The notes under the pieces were generated by a model. The model was given only the letters and a program-made list of their open reading frames with translations. It made no database searches and was not told where the DNA came from. Shown piece after piece: positions 1 to 6,871 of a stretch of DNA of 64,000 nt (the stretch's first letter is position 1; each line of letters begins with the position of its first letter). Position numbers and translations under genes: made by a program. The stretch spans positions 57,760-121,759 of the forward strand of contig NZ_PGTB01000003.1 of assembly GCF_002786325.1 (NCBI RefSeq), read 5' to 3'. This DNA comes from Pseudooceanicola lipolyticus. Its GTDB lineage: Bacteria; Pseudomonadota; Alphaproteobacteria; Rhodobacterales; Rhodobacteraceae.

Positions 1-1
1 G

Positions 2-559
2 CTGCCCAAGCTACAGCGGCGAGTCAACGCCCTTTCACGTACAAGAATCAAGGAAGTCCGACAGCTCGGCAGACAGCTTAGCGAACAGCTGCATGAACGG
101 CAGGTCAATCCGACCGGACTGCTACCGGCCGGAGCGAGTTTTAGAGAGCTTGAGCACGTCCGCAGGAAGATTTTCCGCCTGAAGTTCTTCATCAAGGCCC
201 TCAACAATTTTCTAACCGCGCTGACCCCATTCCTGTTCTACTCATTGGGAGGATATTTCGTCATCGAAGGGCGTATTACACTCGGTGCCCTGGTGGCCGT
301 CCTAGCCGCACACAAAGACTTCTCGGCACCGCTTAAAGAACTCTTCAATTACTATCAGACGCTGGAAGACACGCGGATCCGGTACCACGAAATCACGACC
401 TTTTTCAACAAATCGATCCAGCAATCCGCAATTGTTCAAGCAGACAACACCATGCCGCAGGAGGTCAGTCAATTCGAGCAAGCCCAACTGAGATACCCGG
501 CTTCGTCTCTAAAAAGGCAGGGGGCCATCGCAACATCACGAGAGAGTTTGATAGTATGA
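2..559 (+). pseudogene. ABC exporter membrane-domain fragment, no ATPase domain
   Basis: The frame is open from the window edge. It reads like the last helices of a type-I ABC exporter permease domain: a charged loop, then FLTALTPFLFYSLGGYFV and ITLGALVAVLAAHKDFSAPLKELFNYYQ, the usual end of an ABC_membrane domain. In the family an ATP-binding domain of about 200 residues with Walker A, signature and Walker B motifs should follow. Here the frame runs into an unrelated tail and stops at 559. The 5' part lies outside the window. I read it as a truncated, probably non-functional exporter gene. Its lower GC and its position beside other broken genes fit a decayed, transferred segment. A separate membrane subunit is possible but unlikely, because no NBD gene follows. 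Confidence 0.7.
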
Positions 560-996
560 AATGGGCAGCGATATTTTTTGCTCTGGTCGCCGTCGCTGCA
601 GCAGTATGGTTCATTGTGCAACCGAGCCACACTCGGACGGGCGCCCAGAGGCAGGACAGCATCGCGCTTCCCGCGGGTGCTCTCGCTACTGTCAAGCTAC
701 CAAACAGTTTCACAGAGCAGGAGCAAATCGGCGCAAGCGCTTATGATGCGGTCTGTTCCGCTTGCCATGGCCGAAACGCGCAGGGCCAAGATGGCGTCGC
801 TCCTCCGCTTGTTCACAAGATCTATGAACCCAGCCACCACGGCGACATGGCGTTTGTCCTCGCAGCGCAGAATGGAGTTCGGGCGCACCACTGGGAATTT
901 GGCAACATGCCAGCGGTTGAAGGCGTGACGCGCTCAGACATCCTTGCTATCGTGGCGTACATTCGAGCTTTGCAGCGGGCCAACGGAATTGACTAA
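556..996 (+). CDS. Periplasmic class I-type cytochrome c, membrane-anchored
   Basis: This is a 146-aa c-type cytochrome. An uncleaved or cleaved N-terminal hydrophobic segment (residues 3-20) is followed by a CSACH haem-binding motif (about residue 69) and a distal Met in GNMPAVEG. Its start overlaps the stop of the ABC fragment (ATGA). It is a clear paralogue of the 146-aa cytochrome at 26751-27191: both have HKIYEPSHHGDMAF, NGVRAHHW and end in QRANGI. That copy sits next to a multicopper oxidase, so a role in periplasmic electron transfer tied to metal handling is likely (inference). Family and haem motif are sure; the partner is not. Confidence 0.9.
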   Translation: MKWAAIFFALVAVAAAVWFIVQPSHTRTGAQRQDSIALPAGALATVKLPNSFTEQEQIGASAYDAVCSACHGRNAQGQDGVAPPLVHKIYEPSHHGDMAFVLAAQNGVRAHHWEFGNMPAVEGVTRSDILAIVAYIRALQRANGID

Positions 997-1090
997 GCAT
1001 TTTCGTCGGTCAAAAGAATGGGAGTTGGCGCACGGTCAATCAGCATTTGGTTTGCCACAGAAAAGCAATAACGGTGGGAAAATTCTGTTC

Positions 1091-1433
1091 ATGATTAAAT
1101 ATTCTGCTGCGTCGACTCTGATCCTTGGTGCATTGTTCGCTTCGTCCACCGCATCATACGCGGAGGAAACCGGATTATTCAGATTGACCGACCGCGGATC
1201 ACCTGTTGGCATCAATGCTCGCGAACCATCACTCGCACCCTTGTCGGATGGCAGGGTTTTGCTGAGCTGGACCGAAGAAAGCGGAACCGAAGCGGAAGTT
1301 CGCATGGCCATCCTCAACGGCAGTGAGTGGTCGGACGTCCGCACAATTAATGTATCGTCAAAGACTTACATCAACTGGGCCGACTTCCCTTCGGTAGTGG
1401 CGCTTGCTGGTGGCGGTTTGGCGGCACAATGGC
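1091..1433 (+). pseudogene. Secreted sialidase/BNR-like protein, N-terminal part, cut by IS
   Basis: The start MIKYSAASTLILGALFASSTASYA is a classic signal peptide. About 90 residues follow that resemble the first blade of a BNR/sialidase-type beta-propeller (EPSLAPLSDGRVLLSWTE, then a second repeat GLAAQW). The insertion sequence begins at 1434-1436 and ends the frame. Rejoining across the element gives only about 20 more codons of unrelated sequence, so the rest of the gene is lost and not just displaced. It lies 95 bases after the cytochrome c gene and may have shared its transcript. Substrate unknown. Confidence 0.65.
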
Positions 1434-1435
1434 TA

Positions 1436-2267
1436 GGGTCAGGATGCATTGATTTCAGTTGCGCTGCGTGATTCACGCCTCCGAAAACGGAGCGATGACA
1501 TGAGCGATCTCTTCTGGCTGACCGACGCGCAGATGGCACGTTTGGCTCCCTTCTTTCCCAAGTCACACGGGAAGCCCCGGGTTGATGACAAGCGAGTGCT
1601 GAGCGGGATTATCTTCATCAATCGCAATGGCTTGCGTTGGCGTGACGCTCCTGCTGCATATGGTCCTCACAAAACACTTTACAGCCGCTGGAAGCGTTGG
1701 AGCGAAAAGGGGATCTTCGCGCGGATGATGGCCGGACTGGCGGCGGAACACGGTGAGAAGACGACCGTGATGATCGACGCGACACACCTCAAGGCTCACC
1801 GAACGGCGACCAGCATGGCCGTCAAAAAGGGGGGCGTGGTCGCCTGATTGGTCGCACCAAGGGCGGCATGAACACCAAGCTGCACGCCATCTGCGACAGT
1901 CAGGGACGACCGATCGACCTGTTCGTCACCGCTGGACAGGTCAGCGACTACATCGGCGCACGGGCGCTGCTCGGTGGCCTGCCAAACGTCAAATGGCTAC
2001 TCGGGGATCGCGGCTATGATGCTGACTGGTTCAGAGAAGCGTTGCAGGACAAGGGGATACGTGCCTGCATCCCAGGACGGAAGAAACGCAAGACGCCGGT
2101 CAAATATGACAAGCGGAGATACAAACGGCGTAACCGCATCGAAATCATGTTCGGCAGGCTCAAGGACTGGCGGCGCGTCGCGACCCGCTATGACCGATGC
2201 CCCAAGGTGTTCCTCTCAGCCATCGCCCTCGCGGCTCTCGTCATTTACTGGTTATGAATCCTGACCC
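1436..2267 (+). mobile_element. IS5-family (IS427-type) insertion sequence, 832 bp
   Basis: The two ends are inverted repeats: GGGTCAGGAT at 1436-1445 and its complement ATCCTGACCC at 2258-2267. They are flanked by a TA target duplication (1434-1435 and 2268-2269) inside CTAG. Length, the TA duplication and the two overlapping transposase frames fit the IS427 group of the IS5 family. It interrupts the sialidase-like gene. Both ends and both frames look intact, so the copy may still be mobile. Confidence 0.92.
1500..2257 (+). CDS. IS427-type DDE transposase made by programmed -1 frameshift
   Basis: Two frames make one transposase. OrfA (1500-1847) holds the DUF4096-type N-terminal domain and the first catalytic Asp in VMIDATHLKAH. 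OrfB (about 1835-2257) carries GDRGYDADW (second Asp) and RRNRIEIMFGRLKD (the Glu). The switch is expected at the A5G6 run at 1824-1834. A -1 slip there leads into GRTKGGMNTKLHAI, the usual sequence of intact IS427 transposases. Arrangement and residues are seen directly; the use of frameshifting is known for the family. It needs no neighbouring genes. Confidence 0.9.
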
Positions 2268-2301
2268 TAGCGCAAGATTTCACCATAGAAATCTTCCTCT
2301 A

Positions 2302-2715
2302 TCACCTCCCTGCGGAAGATTTCCTGGCGGCGCCGGCATAGCCGGTGCCGCCAGCGTTTGGTCGATAATCCAAGAAGAGTTCGCCGGTATCCTTCATGGC
2401 GACACTTTGCGGACGAAACCCATCATCGCCCTGACCAGCTTTGCCCGGCTCTGTCGTCTCCAGCACTTGTTGGTAGTCGTAAGCCGCGGCTCGCGCATCA
2501 TCTCTGATCCGGCCCGACGTTTCGTTCAGACAGTTCAGATAATCCTCGACCTCGCTGAAGTAGCGCCGAAACTCCGCCCGTACCTCAGCACCGGAAAGCC
2601 CGGCATCGAGAAGGTGTGCAGCCTCTGGCCTGATAGGCTCGATACACAGTTCTTGGGCCGTCCCAGAAACCGTGAGAGCAGCCACGATGGCCGCCGATAA
2701 GATGAGCGGTTTCAT
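2302..2715 (-). CDS. Unknown secreted protein downstream of repC
   Basis: A 137-aa protein with a clear signal peptide (MKPLILSAAIVAALTVSGTAQE). The mature part is mostly charged helix with three Cys and no motif I recognise. The C-terminus is Gly/Ala rich. Its ATG overlaps the repC stop (TGATG), so it is translated with repC, and AGGAGG lies a few bases upstream. It ends 35 bases from the IS. A link to replication is only suggested by the coupling; a periplasmic location makes a direct role in replication unlikely. Confidence 0.6.
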   Translation of the reverse strand: MKPLILSAAIVAALTVSGTAQELCIEPIRPEAAHLLDAGLSGAEVRAEFRRYFSEVEDYLNCLNETSGRIRDDARAAAYDYQQVLETTEPGKAGQGDDGFRPQSVAMKDTGELFLDYRPNAGGTGYAGAARKSSAGR

Positions 2716-3941
2716 CAGCGCCTCCTGCTCCGTTCATTCAGCCCGATCAGGCTTCCCATGATGTTCAAAGAACCGGTCCGCTGCGCCCGCACCATACCGC
2801 GCAGATACGCCCCTGCCGAAAGGATGGTGATCTCCGGATCGGCAACCTTGGCATCGGTGATCAGAACACAAAGCATCGCTGCATCCTCCTCAAGCACGCC
2901 CACGGCCTCATCCCAGGCAGATTGGTGGATACCCAACTCAGGTAGACGCTTCTGCGCGGCGATCACGAAGGAATGGAAATCCAGCCTGCCGCGCTTCTGT
3001 CGCTCGATGTCGAGCCACATCTTCATCTCTTCGGAACAAAGGCCGTACAGACGGTCACAGCCAAGTTTCTGAATGAATTTGGACTTGTGCGCCTCGCTGG
3101 CCACCCCATCCTGTCTTTCTAAGCAACGGACGCGGCCGCTAGGCTGCGGCCCAGAAACGGTGGATCGCGTGGGCTTGCCCACGCTCCGCGTATCGTTATG
3201 GTCGTTACAAGGTACTTCGTTAGAATCTTGAGTTGTATCTTGTATATGAGAGCGCTCGTTGTCGAGCGATCGATCATGCGTTTCGTGCAGCAAGTTAGAC
3301 GCAGAAATCGTCAGCGCTTCGGCTTCAGCCTCGTGGTTCTGAAGCTCTTCGAGCGACATCCGATGAAGCGCCTGGCCTGACGGCCACCCTGCGAAATTCT
3401 GATGGATGCGCTCGACCTCTGCTGCCAGCCTATGACACCCGACCAGCTCGCGCAGGATACCTTTTAGGTGCCGCTTATGCGAGCTGCGCTGCCCTCGCAG
3501 GCGGGCATGAGCCCTGCGATCTGCCTCGATCTCGTCGCGCAGAGACAGAAACTCTTCGACGCGCGCGATCGCCACGCCGAAGAAGACGCCGCAACCGGAG
3601 AAGCCGGACCGCGCCCCATTGGCCATGGTCCGCTTCTCGATGAGCCCCGCGCGGACAAGCGCCGCCTCGTGTTGCCGGATACGACAGGCCGTGACGCCAC
3701 GCTTGTGCGCGATCTCGTTCTGGCTGAGGTAACAGCAGGGTTCATCTACGCCGCACTTGAACGCGCTCGGCCTGGTCGACGCAATCATGGTGCGAAAGGT
3801 CATCATCGCGGCAGCACCGACGCCAAGGCAGGAAGCAACCGCGTCCACAAGCGCGACAAAGCCGTCACGCTCCATGCCGCGTGGAAGCGTTGGTTTGACG
3901 GCCTCGCACCGTCGGGCAGGCAAAGATTGGGGTACATGCAT
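2715..3941 (-). CDS. repC: RepC-type plasmid replication initiator
   Basis: A 408-aa protein of the RepC family, which starts replication of repABC-type and lone-repC plasmids in alphaproteobacteria. The N-terminal winged-helix region contains LSQNEIAHKRGVTACRIRQH followed by LVRAGLIEKR. The C-terminus has AGAYLRGMVRAQRTGSL, close to the conserved RepC ending. I chose the ATG at 3941 because GAGGA stands about 9 bases upstream; an upstream ATG at 4025 has no better site. No repAB lies directly upstream, and parAB is some 34 kb away, so this is a lone repC in the window. In the family the origin usually lies within repC. Confidence 0.85.
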   Translation of the reverse strand: MHVPQSLPARRCEAVKPTLPRGMERDGFVALVDAVASCLGVGAAAMMTFRTMIASTRPSAFKCGVDEPCCYLSQNEIAHKRGVTACRIRQHEAALVRAGLIEKRTMANGARSGFSGCGVFFGVAIARVEEFLSLRDEIEADRRAHARLRGQRSSHKRHLKGILRELVGCHRLAAEVERIHQNFAGWPSGQALHRMSLEELQNHEAEAEALTISASNLLHETHDRSLDNERSHIQDTTQDSNEVPCNDHNDTRSVGKPTRSTVSGPQPSGRVRCLERQDGVASEAHKSKFIQKLGCDRLYGLCSEEMKMWLDIERQKRGRLDFHSFVIAAQKRLPELGIHQSAWDEAVGVLEEDAAMLCVLITDAKVADPEITILSAGAYLRGMVRAQRTGSLNIMGSLIGLNERSRRR

Positions 3942-4029
3942 CTCTTCGTTCCTCGTTCGTCTGAAGCGAGGCGGCGGCAGGCAAACGTCTACAGGTCGCA
4001 AAAATGCGTTTTGACTTGCCTGCAAGGTT

Positions 4030-4130
4030 GGGAAGCTGATAGGCTAAATCATGATTACGGATGATTACGGGCTTGCCGGCCCTAAGTCCCTCAGCCCCCG
4101 TGGAAGGTTGCCGCCTTCGCGGGGGTTTTA
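4030..4130 (+). ncRNA. Candidate antisense (ctRNA-like) RNA upstream of repC
   Basis: repABC replicons encode a small antisense RNA just upstream of repC on the opposite strand. Here the + strand has TTGACT at 4011-4016, an AT-rich stretch around 4040-4050, a tandem 10-base repeat (4051-4070) and a hairpin with TTTT at 4095-4129, opposite the repC leader. Position and strand fit. The -10 box is poor, so the 5' end is a guess. Confidence 0.35.
4095..4129 (+). terminator. Hairpin with T-run upstream of repC
   Basis: CCCCCG (4095-4100) pairs with CGGGGG (4120-4125) in an imperfect longer stem through GGAAGG/CCTTC, followed by TTTT. It would end a + strand transcript such as the proposed antisense RNA. 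Read on the - strand it also puts a hairpin in the repC leader. Confidence 0.6.
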
Positions 4131-4230
4131 CGCTCTAAAGTCCTTGCTGCTCCTCTTTGTCACGGCCTTCCTGGCCGCATTCTTGCGCCCTTGGCGTACC
4201 CAGCATCGGCGATGCCAGCACCTGCGGTGA

Positions 4231-4935
4231 TCAGTAATTCACCTGCTCGTAGCCATAGTTTCCCTGGTAGTCGGTCCACTCGATGAAGACGGCCCTCCGG
4301 TAGAGGCTCGGACAGCTTTCGCCCCAACTGGTGAGACCTTCGAATGCGTCCGGCAGTGACGTCACCGACCCGCTGTACCAGCTGAAGTCGCCCTGCACCC
4401 CATATGTGCCGACGCGGACCTTTTCGCTTTGGCGACAGTCGCCATCACCGCTTTCTCGTTGCCGGGCATACTCTACGTTGTAGACGCGGATGGAGCGAAC
4501 GAAGTCATACTCAGCCCCGCTGATGTCGACATCGGCCACGCCGTTGTCATCGGCATAATCCGCGATCAGGGACAGCATCTCGTCCCGCTCCGACCTCGGG
4601 GGAAGCACCCCCTCGACAACTGCCGAGAATGGCGGCGGAGCCGAAGGTCTAGGCCTGCCGAACGCCTCATGAAGGAGCGGCAAAGCCCTCTCATCTTCAG
4701 GTGGGCGGTAGCCCACGCCCAAGGGGCAATTCCAGATCTGCAGGGGCGGCTCCACCGGCCAGGGCGTGATCCTGCTGATGAAGACAGATCGCGCCTCGTT
4801 GCACTCGGTGCTTCCGGGCCAGCCTCCCGCCAGACAGATCAGGATCGCGCAGTCTACTTGGTAAGCTTGCGCAGCGGGAGGTGCCGCCAGGAGTAAGCTC
4901 GTACAGGTCAGGGCGGTCGCGGCACCGCGCTTCAT
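4231..4935 (-). CDS. Unknown secreted protein beside the transfer operon
   Basis: A 234-aa protein starting MKRGAATALTCTSLLLAAPPAAQA, a good signal peptide. That is why the ATG at 4935 is preferred over an in-frame one at 4989. The mature region begins with a Cys-rich hydrophobic patch (CAILICLAGGWPGSTEC) and has ARSVFISRITPWPVEPPLQIWNCPLG, followed by an acidic middle and a Tyr-rich end. I do not recognise a named domain. It is divergent from the virB genes, so a periplasmic accessory to transfer is possible (inference from position only). Confidence 0.65.
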   Translation of the reverse strand: MKRGAATALTCTSLLLAAPPAAQAYQVDCAILICLAGGWPGSTECNEARSVFISRITPWPVEPPLQIWNCPLGVGYRPPEDERALPLLHEAFGRPRPSAPPPFSAVVEGVLPPRSERDEMLSLIADYADDNGVADVDISGAEYDFVRSIRVYNVEYARQRESGDGDCRQSEKVRVGTYGVQGDFSWYSGSVTSLPDAFEGLTSWGESCPSLYRRAVFIEWTDYQGNYGYEQVNY

Positions 4936-5249
4936 CGCGTGTCCAAAATATAACAAACCTTCTGGCTCCCTCGGAACTTCACTCGGCATGTCCCCGCCGT
5001 CGCTCCGCTCTCGGGATGGTCACAGCTGGGTGATCATCCTATAGCCGAGGGAGGCAAGGATAGCGCCAAACTTCCAGAGGAAGCGCTATTTGTCAAATAC
5101 GCTTGATGTCACCTAGGCGCTTGTATCAGCTATAGGCGAATTTATGTCTTTTGGCGCTTTTTTCAAATTTGGGCTTTAACGTTGAAAAAAGTCGTGATTC
5201 AAGGATACGCAGCACCTGTCCAGAAAATCCCAACGACAGGTGTCAGCCA
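4936..5249. promoter_or_regulatory. Divergent intergenic region before the virB operon
   Basis: About 310 bases with lower GC than the surroundings separate the secreted protein gene (-) from the transfer operon (+). There are AT-rich hexamers (TATAGG near 5133, TTGATG near 5102), but none at ideal spacing. A promoter for each direction must lie here or nearby. No clear dyad was found. Confidence 0.4.
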
Positions 5250-5534
5250 ATGTGGAACCCACGCGTGATTACGACTGATGCAGTGCAAAACTTCCTCGAG
5301 AAGGGTGGCAAGCTCGACTACCGCCCGATTCACACCCCAAAAGGATGGAACTGGGAGCTCTGGGCTGTTCAGACGAACGGCGCGGCCAGCCCGGTCATTT
5401 CCTCGAAGACTGGCGAAGCCCGCGTCTTCAAGTCTTCCGACGCGCTGGTCAGCTTCCACATGCGCATCTTCCCCGACGCCGAAGGCGTCTGGGTGCCTGC
5501 CCCGAAATCTGGACAAGACGAAGACACCGAGTGA
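5250..5534 (+). CDS. Small unknown protein opening the transfer operon
   Basis: A 94-aa soluble, acidic-ended protein. It has the same design as the 99-aa protein at 42123-42422: a basic start, FLEKGGKLDYRP against FIKRGGRLRYEP, a W.L...W / VWVV strand pair, then FKSSDALVSFHMRIFPD against FRSADAMIQYHRQMCPD. The two are therefore paralogues. The ATG at 5250 has AGGTG upstream; an earlier ATG at 5151 adds a poorly conserved stretch. It overlaps the start region of virB1, so it is probably co-transcribed. No domain recognised; a plasmid regulatory role is a guess. Confidence 0.65.
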   Translation: MWNPRVITTDAVQNFLEKGGKLDYRPIHTPKGWNWELWAVQTNGAASPVISSKTGEARVFKSSDALVSFHMRIFPDAEGVWVPAPKSGQDEDTE

Positions 5535-5556
5535 TCGCCTCGGCGCTGCGCGCTGG

Positions 5557-6222
5557 CTGATCCTCCGACCGCTCTGCGGTTCTCTCCTCTCCCTCTCGAT
5601 CCTTTCCGCATTCACCGTCGGCTCACCGCGCCTTGCGCTGGCTGAGCCCATGAATGCCACCGCGTTCCGGGCCGTCGCCGAAAACTGCGCGCCCGGTGTC
5701 GCCCCCTCCATCATGGAAAAGCTCGTCGCCGCCGAAAGCGGCTTCAACCCGTTCGCCATCGGCGTAAACGGACCGGATCGGGCGTCCTATGCGCCGCGCT
5801 CCGCCAATGAGGCCGCACAGATCGCCGCCCGCTTGATTGCCGAGGGCAAGTCCATCGACATGGGCCTCGGGCAAATCAACAGCGCCAACCTGTCCTGGCT
5901 CGGGCTGACGCCTGCCACCGTGTTCGATGCCTGCCGCAATCTGACGGCGGCGGAAACCGTGCTGCGCGACGGCTATGACCGGGCGCGCGATGCCGGAGCG
6001 GACCAAACGCAGGCCCTGTACCAGGCGCTTTCTTCCTACAACACCGGCTCTTTCACGCGTGGTTTCCACAACGGCTATGTGGCCCGCGTGCTGGGAGAGG
6101 GGTCCGTGACCGCCCCCTCGTACGACAAGCGGTCACCCTCCCTGAGCGACGACAAGGACAGCGCGAAACGATGGGACGTGTTCGGCGCGGCCACCGGATC
6201 GAACGCCTTGGTTTTCCAATAG
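5557..6222 (+). CDS. virB1: VirB1-like lytic transglycosylase
   Basis: A periplasmic muramidase that opens peptidoglycan for assembly of the type IV channel. SLT-type motifs are visible: VAAESGFNPFAIG with the catalytic Glu, MGLGQINSANLSWLG, and YNTGSFTRGF near the end. A signal peptide (LSLSILSAFTVGSPRLALA) precedes the mature domain. The start codon is unclear: no ATG or GTG lies between the upstream stop at 5534 and the signal peptide. I use a CTG at 5557; an in-frame ATG at 5650 would remove the signal peptide, and one at 5278 would overlap the previous gene for most of its length. The product ends about 12 bases before virB2. Confidence 0.85.
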   Translation: MILRPLCGSLLSLSILSAFTVGSPRLALAEPMNATAFRAVAENCAPGVAPSIMEKLVAAESGFNPFAIGVNGPDRASYAPRSANEAAQIAARLIAEGKSIDMGLGQINSANLSWLGLTPATVFDACRNLTAAETVLRDGYDRARDAGADQTQALYQALSSYNTGSFTRGFHNGYVARVLGEGSVTAPSYDKRSPSLSDDKDSAKRWDVFGAATGSNALVFQ

Positions 6223-6234
6223 AAGGACGCAACC

Positions 6235-6522
6235 ATGAAGACCTTTCTGACCCGCCACCGGCGCATCGGCGCCCCGATGTTCCTGGCTGCGGTCCTGACC
6301 GCAGCGGCGCAACCCGCCGCTGCCGCAGGCTTCACCGACTTCCTGAACAACATCCTCGACGAGTTCGAAAGCGCCAAGCAGCCCATTGCCCTGATCGCCC
6401 TCATGTTCATCGGCGCGGGCTGGCTCTTCAACTTCGTCGACCTGCGCCGCGCCGCCTGGGCCGTTGGCGGTGTCGTCCTGATCTACGCCTCCTCCGAGGT
6501 GCTGAGCATGATCACTGGCTGA
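6235..6522 (+). CDS. virB2: VirB2 major pilin
   Basis: A 95-aa prepilin with a long signal sequence (about residues 1-31, ending AAAAG), then two hydrophobic helices (PIALIALMFIGAGWLFNFV and AAWAVGGVVLIYASSEVLSMI) joined by a short basic loop, as in VirB2/TrbC. It forms the T pilus or conjugative pilus after cleavage. AGAAGGA is placed well before the ATG. Gene order virB1-B2-B3 supports the call. Confidence 0.9.
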   Translation: MKTFLTRHRRIGAPMFLAAVLTAAAQPAAAAGFTDFLNNILDEFESAKQPIALIALMFIGAGWLFNFVDLRRAAWAVGGVVLIYASSEVLSMITG

Positions 6523-6541
6523 CCGGCAGGAAGGGCACCAC

Positions 6542-6871
6542 ATGGAAAAGGTGAAGATGAACGAGGACGTGCTGTTCCTCGCCCTCACGCGCCCGGCGAT
6601 GATCTTCGGCATCCCTGTCGAAGCCTTTGCCATGTGCTGCGGCATCGGCGGTCTGGCGATGATCGCCGCGGACTCGATCTTCTACCTGCCCATTGCGGTC
6701 CCCCTGCTCGGCGTCTCTCGCCTGATCGTCGAGCGCGATCAGAACGCTTTCCAAATCCTGTTTCGCTGGCTGGACACAAATGCCCGGTGCCGGAACCGGA
6801 GCCTTTGGGGGGGATCATCGACATCCCCCCTGCGTCTCCGCCGCCTCTACAAGATCGAGGAGATCGACTGA
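6542..6871 (+). CDS. virB3: VirB3 inner-membrane subunit
   Basis: A 109-aa protein with LFLALTRPAMIFGIPVEAF, the typical VirB3 start, and two membrane helices (about 24-65). It is thought to act with VirB4 at the base of the channel. The C-terminal 35 residues are basic and poorly conserved. The stop overlaps the virB4 ATG (TGATG), showing coupling. Confidence 0.9.
   Translation: MEKVKMNEDVLFLALTRPAMIFGIPVEAFAMCCGIGGLAMIAADSIFYLPIAVPLLGVSRLIVERDQNAFQILFRWLDTNARCRNRSLWGGSSTSPLRLRRLYKIEEID

Noticed and set aside
5151-5249. Upstream start for the small protein at 5250
   Set aside because: The extra residues are absent from the paralogue at 42123 and no ribosome site precedes it.
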